Shown here piece after piece: positions 44,883 to 58,455 of a stretch of DNA of 64,000 bases (its first letter is position 1; each line of letters begins with the position of its first letter). Origin of the DNA: Gallionella sp. (lineage in GTDB: Bacteria > Pseudomonadota > Gammaproteobacteria > Burkholderiales > Gallionellaceae). The notes under the pieces were generated by a model. It had not been told where the DNA came from. It searched no databases and saw nothing but the letters and a program-made list of their open reading frames with translations. The position numbers and the translations under genes were made by a program. The stretch is from positions 1 to 64,000 of the forward strand of contig JAQTMZ010000009.1 of the NCBI GenBank assembly GCA_028714075.1. The letters run 5' to 3'.

Positions 44883-45049
44883 TTTGTTTCTCCTAAAAAT
44901 TAACCGGCCTTAGTCGCACCGTATCATGACCGTAATGTGACCGCAGATGATATGCATATGCAGTGTGAATACTTCTTGTCTACTTTTGTTTTTCATTATA
45001 CCAATAAATATATCAGACAAGCGCAACTCGAATCCTGAGCGAATGAATG

Positions 45050-45163
45050 GTTGCTTCGCAACAGGACTAAATTGTTTTCGCCCGCCGCTATGCGGCTTAA
45101 CTTGCTGCGCAAGTTAGTCTACGCCGCAACCTGGTTCTGTTGTTTCACAACAGAACCAGGTTG
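45050..45163. repeat. Row of four small hairpins at the proB end
   Basis: Four perfect inverted repeats stand in a row: GTTGC/GCAAC (45050-45062), GCCGC/GCGGC (45084-45096), TAACTTGC/GCAAGTTA (45098-45116) and a 16-bp arm pair CAACCTGGTTCTGTTG (45127-45142) with its complement (45148-45163). The first three have three-base loops. The largest one has the proB stop codon in its loop and may serve as terminator. Confidence 0.7.
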
Positions 45164-46263
45164 TCACGGTGGATGATTTCTTCATCACCGCCGTAACCGA
45201 GCAAGGTTTCTATTTCTTTGCTGGCATGCCGGGCAATAATCCGCGCCTCTTCGGCGTTGTAGTTGGCCAAGCCGCGCGCGATGTCGCTGCCGTCTTCGCC
45301 GACACAGGCAACGACCGCGCCGCGCCCGAATTCTCCGAGCACGCTCCTGACGCCTATCGGCAGCAGGCTCTTGCCTTCAGAGCGCAACGCCTTGATCGCG
45401 CCGCTATCCAGCACCAGTTTTCCGGAAACCTGCAAATGGCCGGCCAGCCATTGCTTTCTGGCTGCCAGGGTGAGTGCGGGGGCGGTGAGCAGCGTGCCGA
45501 TGGCCTCGCCTTGCAGCAGGCGCAACAAAACATCGCATTCGTGGCCGGAGGCGATGGCGGTATGTGCCCCGCTTTGCGCCGCACGTTTTGCCGCGAGTAT
45601 TTTGGTGATCATGCCGCCGCGCCCGATCTGGCTGCCCGCGCCGCCCGCCATGTTTTCCAGTTCGGCATCGCCGGCCTGCGCTTCTTTGACCAGCGTGGCG
45701 TTCGAGTCTTTGCGCGGATCGGCGGTGTATAGCCCGCTTTGATCAGTAAGGATGATGAGCGCGTCGGCATCGATCAGGTTGGTGACCAGCGCGCCCAGCG
45801 TATCGTTGTCACCGAACTTTATTTCATCGGTGACGACCGTATCGTTCTCGTTGATGATGGGAATAACGCGCAACGAAAGCAGCGTAGTCAGCGTGGTGCG
45901 CGCGTTCAGATAGCGTTCGCGGTCGGCCAGGTCGGCGTGGGTTAACAGCACTTGCGCAGCATGTAAATCATGTTTGCGGAAGCAGCTTTCATAGGCTTGC
46001 ACCAGCCCCATTTGCCCGACTGCGGCAGCGGCCTGCAAGTCGTGTATCGAGGTAGGGCGGGCTTTCCAGCCGAGGCGCTGCATGCCTTCGGCAATCGCGC
46101 CGGAGGACACCAGCACCACCTCATGCCCGTTGGCATTGAGCGCGGTGATCTGCCGCGCCCAGTTGCCCAGCGCGTCAATATCCAGCCCGGCGCCCTGATT
46201 GGTCACCAGGCTGCTGCCGACCTTGACGACGATGCGCTTGCATTGGGTTAATACGGTTCTCAT
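45145..46263 (-). CDS. proB: Glutamate 5-kinase
   Basis: A 372-residue enzyme that phosphorylates glutamate in the first step of proline synthesis. The kinase domain has [46 protein letters not shown] and [15 protein letters not shown]-terminal PUA domain follows from about residue 280 ([13 protein letters not shown]). It lies six bases after obgE on the same strand, the usual pair. The 3' end runs into a strong hairpin. Confidence 0.96.
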   Translation of the reverse strand: MRTVLTQCKRIVVKVGSSLVTNQGAGLDIDALGNWARQITALNANGHEVVLVSSGAIAEGMQRLGWKARPTSIHDLQAAAAVGQMGLVQAYESCFRKHDLHAAQVLLTHADLADRERYLNARTTLTTLLSLRVIPIINENDTVVTDEIKFGDNDTLGALVTNLIDADALIILTDQSGLYTADPRKDSNATLVKEAQAGDAELENMAGGAGSQIGRGGMITKILAAKRAAQSGAHTAIASGHECDVLLRLLQGEAIGTLLTAPALTLAARKQWLAGHLQVSGKLVLDSGAIKALRSEGKSLLPIGVRSVLGEFGRGAVVACVGEDGSDIARGLANYNAEEARIIARHASKEIETLLGYGGDEEIIHRDNLVLL

Positions 46264-46269
46264 GGTGTC

Positions 46270-47391
<1,122 letters not shown>

Positions 47392-47428
47392 CTAATGGTG
47401 CAGTTTCATTGTAGCCCACGCGGCACGG

Positions 47429-47893
47429 CTAACCGGCAAAAACATGCTGCGGCAATTGCAATATCGCCGCGCGGTTACTCGGTGAAAAAACTTTTTCTGC
47501 CGCATCCTGCAAGGCCAGCCACTGAAAATTCAAATGCTCGTTCGGCGCGAGCCGGATGGCAACGGGGTAAGGCAGTTGCAGGCCGAACACATGCTCGGTG
47601 TTGTGGGTGATGCCGGGAGGATAACGGTGCCGCCATTGCGGGTAAATCTCATAGACATTTTGCACCTGCCAGTCGGACAGCGCGTATTGGCAGGCATCCA
47701 GCCCGGTTTCTTCGCGCACCTCGCGCCTCGCCGTTTCAACCAGTGTTTCTCCCGCTTCGCAACTGCCGGTGACGGATTGCCAATAACCGGGATGGTCGGC
47801 GCGCTCCAGCAACAGCACCTTTATGTCCCGAGCCTGCCCTGAGCCTGTGTAGACCACCACCAGCACCGAGACCGGCTGTTTATTGCCAGGCAT
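47429..47893 (-). CDS. nudB: Dihydroneopterin triphosphate diphosphatase (NUDIX)
   Basis: A 154-residue NUDIX hydrolase. The Nudix box GSCEAGETLVETARREVREETGL is seen in parts as GSCEAGETL and REVREETGL, which hold the metal-binding glutamates. NudB removes pyrophosphate from dihydroneopterin triphosphate in folate synthesis and can act on dATP. Downstream on this strand one would expect the EEP phosphatase and clsB, which lie instead at 24-26 kb. It abuts the barstar gene. Confidence 0.9.
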   Translation of the reverse strand: MPGNKQPVSVLVVVYTGSGQARDIKVLLLERADHPGYWQSVTGSCEAGETLVETARREVREETGLDACQYALSDWQVQNVYEIYPQWRHRYPPGITHNTEHVFGLQLPYPVAIRLAPNEHLNFQWLALQDAAEKVFSPSNRAAILQLPQHVFAG

Positions 47894-48289
47894 TTAGGTA
47901 AAGAAAATCCAGAACGGTTTCTTGCGCTGCCGCCAATACACCACCGTATCGGCAAAAATGTCCTGCGCTATTTCCCTGTCGTTGGCGGAAAGGCCGAGCG
48001 TATCGCTGGCGTTGCGCAGCAGCAGCACATACCCGTTCGCTTCGCGCCACGACAGGTCGCACAGTTCGTCGGCCAGCGCATCCCAATTTGCACCGAACCC
48101 GGGAGGGAAACTGGCAGCTTGCGCCAAGGCATTAAGCAGATTCTGTTTGCCTTTGACACCCTTTAGATCGGCATCGAATAGCGCGAAACCGGCTTCACTG
48201 GCCGTGTTGCGCAATGTTTCCACGCTGCATCCCAGCGTATAGCTGCCCGCTGCTTCCTGGTTGTTCAGTTGTTGCGCCAGTGTGTCCAT
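47894..48289 (-). CDS. Barstar-family ribonuclease inhibitor
   Basis: A 131-residue cytosolic protein with the barstar pattern: VKGKQNLLNALAQAASFPPGFGANWDALADELCDLSW, seen as KQNLLNALAQA, FGANWDALADEL and DLSW, which forms the RNase-binding helix and loop. It lies next to a secreted RNase gene and would protect the cell from that enzyme before export. It ends right at the nudB start. Confidence 0.88.
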   Translation of the reverse strand: MDTLAQQLNNQEAAGSYTLGCSVETLRNTASEAGFALFDADLKGVKGKQNLLNALAQAASFPPGFGANWDALADELCDLSWREANGYVLLLRNASDTLGLSANDREIAQDIFADTVVYWRQRKKPFWIFFT

Positions 48290-48291
48290 GG

Positions 48292-48675
48292 CTACTCCAG
48301 AATGCGTTTGAAAGTTTTGTAATGGTCGGCGGTGTAATAATACTCGTTTAATCCGCCGCTGATAATACGGCGCATACCGCGATTGTGCGCGCCGGGCGTC
48401 TTGACGGTGTATTCGCGATAGTAGCCGCGCGGATGCTTCGGCAGGACGCGCTCGTAGTTCCTGAACGCCGCACCATCGCGCGGAGAGGCAAACGGCCCGC
48501 CCTGCTTGATGGCGCGCAGGGTTTTATGCGCTTCGACGGGCAGGTCGGCAACGCTGATTATTTCCAGGCCGTCATGTGCGCCTTGCACCGGCTGGTGCGC
48601 CTGTGCCTGCGCACCAGCCGGCAACCATAGCACCGCCAGCAAAACAACCAGCCAAGCCCGTAATAGTCGAACCAT
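48292..48675 (-). CDS. Secreted guanyl-specific ribonuclease (RNase Sa/barnase type)
   Basis: A 127-residue protein with a signal peptide (VRLLRAWLVVLLAVLWLPAGAQA). The mature part has the N1/T1-type microbial RNase pattern: FRNYERVLPKHPRGYYREYTV with the catalytic glutamate and arginine, and EYYYTADHYKTFKRI with the histidine. It cleaves RNA after G. It is encoded immediately before its likely inhibitor barstar and just after aspS. Confidence 0.85.
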   Translation of the reverse strand: MVRLLRAWLVVLLAVLWLPAGAQAQAHQPVQGAHDGLEIISVADLPVEAHKTLRAIKQGGPFASPRDGAAFRNYERVLPKHPRGYYREYTVKTPGAHNRGMRRIISGGLNEYYYTADHYKTFKRILE

Positions 48676-48677
48676 TA

Positions 48678-50480
<1,803 letters not shown>

Positions 50481-50516
50481 GATTCGGTTTCTAAAATGAA
50501 ATACAGGATAATTTGA

Positions 50517-51137
50517 TCAAGTGTTTTGAGTGTGGTTGCGATGCTTGCCGGCTTCGGTGTCCGCCACCACGCCCATCGAAACGATGGAGCGCAACGCCAC
50601 ATCCACCGACATATCCAGCTCGATGGTATCGGCCTTGCGCACGAAGAAATAAAAGCCGTTCACCGGGCTCGGTGTGGTGGGAATGAACACCGCGACATAT
50701 TCCTCATCGAACCGGTCGATCACTTCGCCCGGCACACTGGTCTGAAACGCCAGCGACCAGGCCTGCGGATGGGGGTAACGCACTAGCAGCACCTTGCGGA
50801 ACGAGTTGCCGCTGCCGGACAGCAAGGTGTCGCTGACCTGCTTGACGCCCTTGTAGATGCTGCCGACGAACGGCACATGCAGCATCACTTTTTCCGAATA
50901 TTTCCACAGTTGCTGGCCGAACACGTTGCGTATCAGCAGGCCGGTCGACAGTACCACCAGAAACGTCAGGATGATGCCCCAGCCGGGGATGTGGATACCC
51001 AGAATCCTGTCGGGATGCCACTGCTGCGGCAACAGCAGCAACGTCTGGTCCATCGTGCCAATAGTCAGGTTCAGCACCCAGATGGTGATGCCGAGCGGAA
51101 CCCAGACCAGCAGGCCGGTGACAATGTATTTTTTCAT
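50517..51137 (-). CDS. DUF502 membrane protein
   Basis: A 206-residue protein with two membrane helices (YIVTGLLVWVPLGITIWVLN and IILTFLVVLSTGLLI) and a soluble C-terminal part with VPFVGSIYKGVKQVSDTL and FIPTTPSPVNGFYFFV, the family signatures. Its function is not known. It lies between fmdB and aspS, as in most betaproteobacteria. Confidence 0.92.
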   Translation of the reverse strand: MKKYIVTGLLVWVPLGITIWVLNLTIGTMDQTLLLLPQQWHPDRILGIHIPGWGIILTFLVVLSTGLLIRNVFGQQLWKYSEKVMLHVPFVGSIYKGVKQVSDTLLSGSGNSFRKVLLVRYPHPQAWSLAFQTSVPGEVIDRFDEEYVAVFIPTTPSPVNGFYFFVRKADTIELDMSVDVALRSIVSMGVVADTEAGKHRNHTQNT

Positions 51138-51140
51138 AGG

Positions 51141-51404
51141 TTAAGCGGCACTGCTGGCCACCGGGCAGGAATCGGCGCTGGCGCAAGCCGGTGCGCACGC
51201 AGGCTCAGCCTTGGGCTTGCTGCCGTTCTTGAAGTCGGTAGCGTAATAGCCGCTGCCCTTCAGTTGGAAACCGGCAGCGGTCAATTGTTTGGTGAAAGTA
51301 TCCTTGCCGCATTCAGGGCAGGTAGTGAGCGGCGCATCGCTCATTTTCTGCATCACGTCTTTTTGCAAGCCGCAATCGCTGCACGCATAAGCATAAATAG
51401 GCAT
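51141..51404 (-). CDS. FmdB-family small zinc-ribbon protein
   Basis: An 87-residue protein starting MPIYAYACSDCGLQKDVMQK with a second cysteine pair in TTCPECGKDTF, so four cysteines can bind zinc. The family is thought to have a regulatory role but is not well defined. The C-terminal third is rich in alanine and cysteine. A -10-like TATAAT lies upstream on the minus strand (51440-51445), so this is probably the operon's first gene. Confidence 0.9.
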   Translation of the reverse strand: MPIYAYACSDCGLQKDVMQKMSDAPLTTCPECGKDTFTKQLTAAGFQLKGSGYYATDFKNGSKPKAEPACAPACASADSCPVASSAA

Positions 51405-51571
51405 AACGTCTTCCTATAGGGTAGTTTTCAAAGGCGCGCATTATACATTAGGGTGATGGCTGAAGCAGGGTATCCTTAACATATGTTCAAAGTTTGAAAC
51501 GAGCTAATTGGGTTGAGTATTATGTATCCGGTAGTTTAGAATATCCCCTCTCGATTTTTTGGATTTCAATT

Positions 51572-52378
51572 TTGCCTCCGTCAAATTTAGTCGAAATTCG
51601 CGACCTTAATTTTACCTACGATAAACGCCCTGTCCTGCAGGGTATCAATATGAACTTTCCGAAAGGAAAGTTGATTACTATCATGGGGTTAAGCGGTTGC
51701 GGCAAAACGACACTGATGCGGCTTATTGGCGGGGCGCTCAAGCCGGTCAAGGGTTACATCAAGGTGGACGGGCAAATCACCAATGATCTGAGTCAGGATG
51801 ATTTATATGCCATGCGCCGTAAAATGGGCATGCTGTTTCAGTTTGGCGCGTTGTTTACCGATATGTCAGTTTATGACAATGTGGCGTTTCAGATGCGTGA
51901 ACATACCGATTTGCCTGAAGAGCTGATTCACGATCTGGTGTTGATGAAGCTGAACGCGGTCGGGTTGCGCGGCACGCATAACTTGATGCCTTCCGAGCTG
52001 TCCGGCGGGATGGCGCGGCGCGTGGCATTGGCGCGTACGGTGGCTCTCGACCCGATGCTGATTATGTATGATGAGCCGTTTGCGGGGCTGGATCCGATTT
52101 CGTTGACGGTGGTGGGTGACTTGGTGCGTCGCCTGAATGACGCGTTGGGGGCAACTTCGATAATTGTCACGCATGATGTACAGGAGTCGCTTAAAATCGT
52201 CGATTATGTTTATTTCATGGCCAACGGCGTGATTGTGGCGGAGGGGACGCCGGATGAGATTCGTGCGTCAGAAAAAGATTTTGTGCACCAGTTTGTGCAC
52301 GGCGAGATGGATGGCCCGGTGCCATTCCATTACCCCGGCGGCGGTTATCGCCAGGATTTGAATTTGCAAGCCGTTTGA
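51572..52378 (+). CDS. mlaF: Phospholipid transport ABC ATPase MlaF
   Basis: About 268 residues: Walker A GLSGCGKTT, signature LSGGMARRVALART and Walker B LIMYDEPFAGLDPI. It powers retrograde phospholipid movement from the outer membrane together with MlaE, D, B and C, whose genes follow. No ATG fits the start; a TTG at 51572 gives the usual N-terminus PPSNLVEIRDLNFTYD. An earlier TTG at 51494 is less likely. Confidence 0.93.
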   Translation: MPPSNLVEIRDLNFTYDKRPVLQGINMNFPKGKLITIMGLSGCGKTTLMRLIGGALKPVKGYIKVDGQITNDLSQDDLYAMRRKMGMLFQFGALFTDMSVYDNVAFQMREHTDLPEELIHDLVLMKLNAVGLRGTHNLMPSELSGGMARRVALARTVALDPMLIMYDEPFAGLDPISLTVVGDLVRRLNDALGATSIIVTHDVQESLKIVDYVYFMANGVIVAEGTPDEIRASEKDFVHQFVHGEMDGPVPFHYPGGGYRQDLNLQAV

Positions 52379-52404
52379 ACTTGCAAATCTAGGAAATTTT
52401 AATT

Positions 52405-53193
52405 ATGCCGGCAGCTAAAGCTATCAGAGGGATTGGACACAGCACCATTAATGCGGTGTGGCGCATCGGCGTGGCGACGCGCTTCTTTTTTCTTACTCTA
52501 ATGTATTCGGGGAGCAGTTTCCGGCGTTTTCACCTGATTATCAAAGAGCTGTTTTCCACCGGTGTGATGTCCCTTATTATCATTATAGTGGCCGGGATGT
52601 TCGTCGGCATGGTGCTGGGCCTGCAAGGCTATGAAACGCTCAAGCGTTACGGCTCGGAATCCGCACTCGGCGTGATGGTGGCCTTGGGTTTGGTGCGCGA
52701 ACTGGGGCCGGTGGTTGCCGCGCTGCTGTTTGCCAGCCGTGCAGGTTCGGCGATGACGGCGGAAATCGGCTTGATGAAAGCGACCGAACAAATCTCGGCG
52801 ATGGAAATGATGGCGGTGCACCCGATTGCGCGCATCGTCGCACCGCGCTTCTGGGCGGGAATAATCTCCATGCCGCTGCTGGCGGCCATGTTTAGCGCGG
52901 TCGGCGTGTTTGGCGGCTATTTCGTCGGTGTGGTGCAGATTGGTGTGGACGAGGGCTCGTTCTGGTCGCAAATGCAGGCGGCAGTAGATTTTCAGCATGA
53001 CATACTGAATGGCGTGATCAAGAGCTTTGTTTTTGGCACGGCGGTGACGGTGATCGCGTTGTTCGAGGGCTATGATGCGCCACCTACCGCCGAAGGTGTG
53101 TCCGGTGCGACTACGCGCACGGTGGTTACTTCGTCATTGGCGATTTTGATGTTGGACTTTATTTTGACTGCAATGATGTTTGGAGGAAGTTAA
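52405..53193 (+). CDS. mlaE: Phospholipid transport permease MlaE
   Basis: A 262-residue membrane protein with about five to six hydrophobic segments. The family pattern ELGPVVAALLFASRAGSAMTAEIGLMKATEQISAMEMM is seen in parts. It forms the core of the inner-membrane Mla complex. It follows mlaF by 26 bases and precedes mlaD by three. Confidence 0.95.
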   Translation: MPAAKAIRGIGHSTINAVWRIGVATRFFFLTLMYSGSSFRRFHLIIKELFSTGVMSLIIIIVAGMFVGMVLGLQGYETLKRYGSESALGVMVALGLVRELGPVVAALLFASRAGSAMTAEIGLMKATEQISAMEMMAVHPIARIVAPRFWAGIISMPLLAAMFSAVGVFGGYFVGVVQIGVDEGSFWSQMQAAVDFQHDILNGVIKSFVFGTAVTVIALFEGYDAPPTAEGVSGATTRTVVTSSLAILMLDFILTAMMFGGS

Positions 53194-53196
53194 GTT

Positions 53197-53661
53197 ATGG
53201 AACGCACCGGGATAGATTTGTGGGTTGGGATATTTGTGGTGGCCGGTGTTGCCGCACTGGTGATGTTGGCGATGAAAGTCGGGAACCTGGGCACATACAA
53301 TGTGTCGGATGCTTACAAAATCCACGCATATTTTACCAATGTCGGCGGGCTGAAAGCTACTGCTTCGATCAAGAGCGCCGGAGTGCTGGTCGGGCGCGTT
53401 GATTCGATTACGCTGGATACCCAACGCTATGAGGCAAAAGTGGTGATGAGCATCGACAAGCGTTACCAGTTTTCCAAGGATACTATCGGGAAAATCCTGA
53501 CCTCGGGCTTGCTGGGGGAGCAGTACATAGGCCTGGATGTCGGTGGCGACACGGAAATGCTGAAGAATGGCGAGCAATTGAAAAAGACCCAATCCGCAAT
53601 GGTGTTGGAGGATTTGATCGGCAAGTTCATGTACAGCAAAGCGGAAGAGCCTGCCAAGTAG
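53197..53661 (+). CDS. mlaD: Phospholipid-binding MCE protein MlaD
   Basis: A 154-residue protein with one N-terminal membrane helix (WVGIFVVAGVAALVMLAMKV) and a single MCE domain (AYFTNVGGLKATASIKSAGVLVGRV in parts, then LLGEQYIGLDVGG). It forms the periplasmic hexameric ring that passes lipids between MlaE and MlaC. Confidence 0.95.
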   Translation: MERTGIDLWVGIFVVAGVAALVMLAMKVGNLGTYNVSDAYKIHAYFTNVGGLKATASIKSAGVLVGRVDSITLDTQRYEAKVVMSIDKRYQFSKDTIGKILTSGLLGEQYIGLDVGGDTEMLKNGEQLKKTQSAMVLEDLIGKFMYSKAEEPAK

Positions 53662-53692
53662 TTTTGGTTAAATAGATGAAGAGGAGTCGAAA

Positions 53693-54325
53693 ATGAAATT
53701 TTTGCTTAAGATTGTTTTGAGTTTGCTGTGCATGGTCAGCGTTGTGCAGGCCGAGACCGTTGCGCCGGATGTGCTGGTGAAGGCTACAGCGGAGGAGGTT
53801 CTTGCCATTGTCAAACAAGACAAGGATATTCAGGCGGGCAACCAGAAAAAAATTCTCGCATTGGTGGATGCCAAGGTGCTGCCGCATTTCAATTTTGAAC
53901 GCATGACCCAATTGTCCGTAGGCAAGTCCTGGCGTACTGCAACCCCCGAACAAAAACAGGCATTGGTGGCAGAGTACCGCAACATGCTGGTGCGTACTTA
54001 TACCAAAGCCTTTACCGTGTATCGTGACCAGACGATAGAGATAAAACCGTTCAAAATGGCTGCCGACGCAACGGAGGTGGCCGTCAAGACCAGCATTAAC
54101 AAACCTGGGGCACAGCCGATTCTGGTCAATTATGAAATGGAAAAGACTGTCGATGGCTGGAAAGTTTTTGATTTGACCATAGAAGGCGTGAGCCTGGTGA
54201 CCAGCTATCGCGGTACGTTCGTTTCGGAAATTCAGGAAAAAGGCATCGATGGCCTGATCAAAACCTTGGCCGACAAAAATACAAATGCAGTCAATGTCGC
54301 GCAGCACAAGGCGGATACGAAGTGA
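53693..54325 (+). CDS. mlaC: Periplasmic phospholipid-binding protein MlaC
   Basis: A 210-residue soluble lipid carrier with a Sec signal peptide (FLLKIVLSLLCMVSVVQA). Family segments include LPHFNFERMTQLSVG and VNYEMEKTVDGWKVFDLTIEGVSL in parts. It shuttles phospholipid between the outer membrane and MlaFEDB. A GAGGAG ribosome site precedes it. The stop overlaps mlaB. Confidence 0.94.
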   Translation: MKFLLKIVLSLLCMVSVVQAETVAPDVLVKATAEEVLAIVKQDKDIQAGNQKKILALVDAKVLPHFNFERMTQLSVGKSWRTATPEQKQALVAEYRNMLVRTYTKAFTVYRDQTIEIKPFKMAADATEVAVKTSINKPGAQPILVNYEMEKTVDGWKVFDLTIEGVSLVTSYRGTFVSEIQEKGIDGLIKTLADKNTNAVNVAQHKADTK

Positions 54326-54609
54326 TTACATGCGAAGGTGATCGATTGATGGTGCAAGGCCGGTTGACTATCGCAACTGTACCTGCCCTGTTTGAAGCCG
54401 GTTTGCAACATCTGGCCAGCGGAAATTTTCTGGTGGATTTCTCCAAAGTCGAGGCGGTTGATTCCGCTGCGGTCAGTTTATTGCTGGGCTGGTCAAGAGC
54501 CGCACAGCGCAGCAAGCGCGAATTGCGCGTGGCGGGATTACCTGCTGATTTGCTGAGCTTGGCGCGTTTGTATGGGGTATCCGATTTGCTGCCGCAACAA
54601 TCCACCTGA
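54322..54609 (+). CDS. mlaB: STAS-domain protein MlaB
   Basis: A 95-residue cytosolic STAS protein that binds MlaF and steadies the Mla ABC complex. The conserved loop VDFSKVEAVDSAAVSLLLGW contains the typical DSxxVSLL stretch. It starts with GTG in a GTGA overlap with the mlaC stop. Confidence 0.9.
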   Translation: MITCEGDRLMVQGRLTIATVPALFEAGLQHLASGNFLVDFSKVEAVDSAAVSLLLGWSRAAQRSKRELRVAGLPADLLSLARLYGVSDLLPQQST

Positions 54610-54684
54610 TCTTCTCTTTGCGCACGGCACGCCCAGCGCCGTGCGTATCCCCTGATAATTTTTTAGTATATTCAGGTACAAATC

Positions 54685-54800
54685 TTAACGTGAAGCTCGC
54701 GTAGCGAGAACCGCGCCCCTCTCTCCCGCTTGCGGGGGAGAGTTGGAAGAGAAAGAAATAGGCATGGCAGGTTTTATCATCAGTGGGCCGCTTATTTGCC
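54685..54800 (+). repeat. Dispersed repeat, intergenic copy
   Basis: Between mlaB and ibaG lies a block with the same order of parts as that at 13805-13935: GTGAAGCTCGCGTAGCGA, CTCTCCCGCTTGCGGGGGAG, then GGCATGGCAGGTTTTATCAT. The final inverted repeat is degraded here. Confidence 0.65.
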
Positions 54801-54865
54801 ATGCACGTTGGGCAAAATGTGCCTTTGCAAGTTATATTTTTTAATTAACGAACGACAGGATTGTA

Positions 54866-55105
54866 ATGGTTACTCCAGAAAGCATTCACCTCAACATCGC
54901 GCAAGGCATGGCAACTGAGCATCTAAACGTGGACGGTGACGGGCGTCACTTCGAGGCGGTGGTGGTCAGCGAGGCGTTTGCCGGCAAGAGCCGCGTGCAA
55001 CGTCATCAATTGGTTTATCAAACCCTGGGTGACCGGATGCGCGAAGAAATTCATGCGCTATCGATAAAAACCTATACACCGCAAGAGTGGCAGAATCAGT
55101 TGTAG
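54866..55105 (+). CDS. ibaG: BolA-family protein IbaG
   Basis: A 79-residue BolA-type protein (VDGDGRHFEAVVVSEAF, SRVQRHQLVYQTLGDRM). IbaG binds Fe-S clusters with monothiol glutaredoxins and is linked to acid stress and envelope work. The conserved histidine in RHQLVY is the likely ligand. It sits between mlaB and murA, as in other proteobacteria. Confidence 0.92.
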   Translation: MVTPESIHLNIAQGMATEHLNVDGDGRHFEAVVVSEAFAGKSRVQRHQLVYQTLGDRMREEIHALSIKTYTPQEWQNQL

Positions 55106-55132
55106 GATGGGTGGAGCGTAGCGATACCCATC
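55105..55132. repeat. Dispersed palindromic repeat, copy 3
   Basis: GGATGGGTGGAGCG followed by TAGCGATACCCATC is related to the elements at 114-141 and 24135-24160. It begins at the ibaG stop codon. Confidence 0.6.
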
Positions 55133-55147
55133 AAAGCCAACCAATAA

Positions 55148-56431
<1,284 letters not shown>

Positions 56432-56434
<3 letters not shown>

Positions 56435-56457
56435 GGGCAATTCATGAATTGCCCCTA
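56432..56457. repeat. Perfect 26-bp palindrome after murA
   Basis: TAGGGGCAATTCA and its exact complement TGAATTGCCCCTA meet without a loop. It begins at the murA stop codon. No T run follows. It looks like a dispersed intergenic palindrome and could help transcript ending. Confidence 0.7.
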
Positions 56458-56494
56458 CAAATTTTTCCGGTTCATACGGGCGAGGGATTAATAA

Positions 56495-57133
56495 ATGATA
56501 ACCATCGCGCTTTCCAAAGGCCGCATCTTCGAAGAAACCCTGCCGTTGCTGAACGCAGCAGGCATCACCGCGCTAGAAGATCCGGAATCTTCACGCAAGC
56601 TGATTCTGCCGACCAACCGTGCCGATGTGCGTTTGATCATCGTGCGCGCTTCCGACGTACCGACCTATGTGCAATACGGTGCGGCAGACCTCGGCGTGGC
56701 GGGCAAGGACGTGCTCAACGAGCACGGCGGCATCGGTCTGTATCAGCCGCTGGATTTGGCCATCGCGCGCTGCCGCATGATGGTCGCGGTGCGTGATGAT
56801 TTCGATTATGACTCCGCGGTGCGCCAGGGTGCGCGCCTGCGCGTGGCAACCAAATATGTGCAGACCGCCAGAGATCACTTTGCCGCAAAAGGGGTGCATG
56901 TCGACTTGATCAAGCTGTACGGTTCGATGGAGCTGGCCCCGCTGGTGGGGCTTTCGGATGCGATTGTCGATCTGGTGAGCAGCGGCGGCACGCTGAAAGC
57001 CAATAACCTGAAGGCGGTCGAGCATATCGCCGACATCTCATCGCGCCTAGTGGTGAATCAGGCCGCCCTGAAATTGAAGCATGACGCCATCCAGCCGATG
57101 CTGGATGCGTTTGCCCTTGCGATCAAGAGTTGA
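56495..57133 (+). CDS. hisG: ATP phosphoribosyltransferase, short form
   Basis: A 212-residue enzyme for the first step of histidine synthesis. Family parts are [18 protein letters not shown] and [18 protein letters not shown], with the PRPP-binding segment [14 protein letters not shown]. It is the short form without the C-terminal regulatory domain, so it should need HisZ, which is not in this window. hisD follows by 11 bases. Confidence 0.96.
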   Translation: MITIALSKGRIFEETLPLLNAAGITALEDPESSRKLILPTNRADVRLIIVRASDVPTYVQYGAADLGVAGKDVLNEHGGIGLYQPLDLAIARCRMMVAVRDDFDYDSAVRQGARLRVATKYVQTARDHFAAKGVHVDLIKLYGSMELAPLVGLSDAIVDLVSSGGTLKANNLKAVEHIADISSRLVVNQAALKLKHDAIQPMLDAFALAIKS

Positions 57134-57144
57134 GGATTTTTTAA

Positions 57145-58443
57145 ATGAGAATCCGACAACTTTCCAGCCGTGCTGTCGGCTTCAACGAAGAGTTGACCAA
57201 GCTGCTGGCCTTCGAGGAAACAGCGGACGAGAAGCTCGAAGCGACCGTGGCGGGTATCCTTGCCGACGTGCGCAAGCGCGGCGATGTAGCCGTGCTCGAA
57301 TACACCGCCAGATTCGACCGCCTGCCGCTGGAGAATGCCGCCGCGATGGAATTGCCGCGCGACGAATTACGCGCGGCGTTTGACGGCTTGCCCGCCGAAC
57401 AGCGCAGTGCCCTGGAGCAGGCCGCGCAGCGCGTCACCGACTATCACCGTAAGCAAGTGCAAACTTCATGGAGCTACACCGAAGCGGACGGTACCCTGCT
57501 CGGCCAGCAGGTGACGCCGCTGGACCGTGTCGGCCTGTACGTGCCGGGCGGCAAGGCGGCCTACCCTTCCTCGGTGCTGATGAACGCGTTGCCCGCCAAG
57601 GTCGCGGGTGTGGCCGAACTCATCATGGTCGTGCCGACCCCGGACGGCGTGAAGAATCAACTGGTGCTGGCTGCGGCTTACCTGTCCGGTGTGGATCGCG
57701 TGTTCACCATCGGCGGCGCGCAGGCGGTGGCGGCGCTGGCCTATGGCACGGCGACCATCCCGAAAGTGGACAAGATCGTCGGCCCCGGCAACGCCTATGT
57801 GGCATCCGCCAAGCGCCGCGTGTTCGGCACATGCGGCATCGACATGATCGCCGGGCCGTCGGAAATCCTGGTGATCTGCGACGGGCAAACCGATCCGGAC
57901 TGGGTCGCGATGGACCTGTTCTCGCAGGCCGAGCACGACGAACTGGCGCAGGCAATCCTGCTGTCGCCGGATGCGAAATTCATTGCAGCGGTCGCGCAAA
58001 GCGCCGACCGTCTGCTGGAGCAGATGCCGCGCCGTGACATTATCCGGACCGCGCTGGAAAATCGCGGCGCATTGATCCATGTCGCCGACCTGGACGAAGC
58101 CTGCCTCATCAGCAACCGCATCGCCCCGGAGCATCTGGAATTGTCGGTGGCAGACCCGCAAGCCTTGTTGCCCAAGCTGAAACATGCCGGCGCGATCTTC
58201 ATGGGCCGCTACACTTCCGAAGCGCTTGGCGACTATTGCGCCGGCCCGAACCACGTCCTGCCGACCTCGGGTACCGCACGTTTTTCCTCGCCGCTGGGCG
58301 TGTACGATTTCCAGAAACGCAGCAGCCTGATCCAGGTTTCCGCGCAGGGCGCGCACAAGCTGGGCGCAATCGCATCCACGCTGGCATTCGGCGAAGGCTT
58401 GCAGGCGCACGCCCAATCGGCGCTGTTCAGGAAGGGCGACTGA
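57145..58443 (+). CDS. hisD: Histidinol dehydrogenase
   Basis: A 432-residue zinc enzyme carrying out the last two oxidations of histidine synthesis. Visible parts are [64 protein letters not shown] and the catalytic/zinc segment [10 protein letters not shown] plus [14 protein letters not shown]. In many relatives hisC would follow, but here a BrkB-like gene starts 12 bases later. Confidence 0.97.
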   Translation: MRIRQLSSRAVGFNEELTKLLAFEETADEKLEATVAGILADVRKRGDVAVLEYTARFDRLPLENAAAMELPRDELRAAFDGLPAEQRSALEQAAQRVTDYHRKQVQTSWSYTEADGTLLGQQVTPLDRVGLYVPGGKAAYPSSVLMNALPAKVAGVAELIMVVPTPDGVKNQLVLAAAYLSGVDRVFTIGGAQAVAALAYGTATIPKVDKIVGPGNAYVASAKRRVFGTCGIDMIAGPSEILVICDGQTDPDWVAMDLFSQAEHDELAQAILLSPDAKFIAAVAQSADRLLEQMPRRDIIRTALENRGALIHVADLDEACLISNRIAPEHLELSVADPQALLPKLKHAGAIFMGRYTSEALGDYCAGPNHVLPTSGTARFSSPLGVYDFQKRSSLIQVSAQGAHKLGAIASTLAFGEGLQAHAQSALFRKGD

Positions 58444-58455
58444 CAGGGGAGGGTA

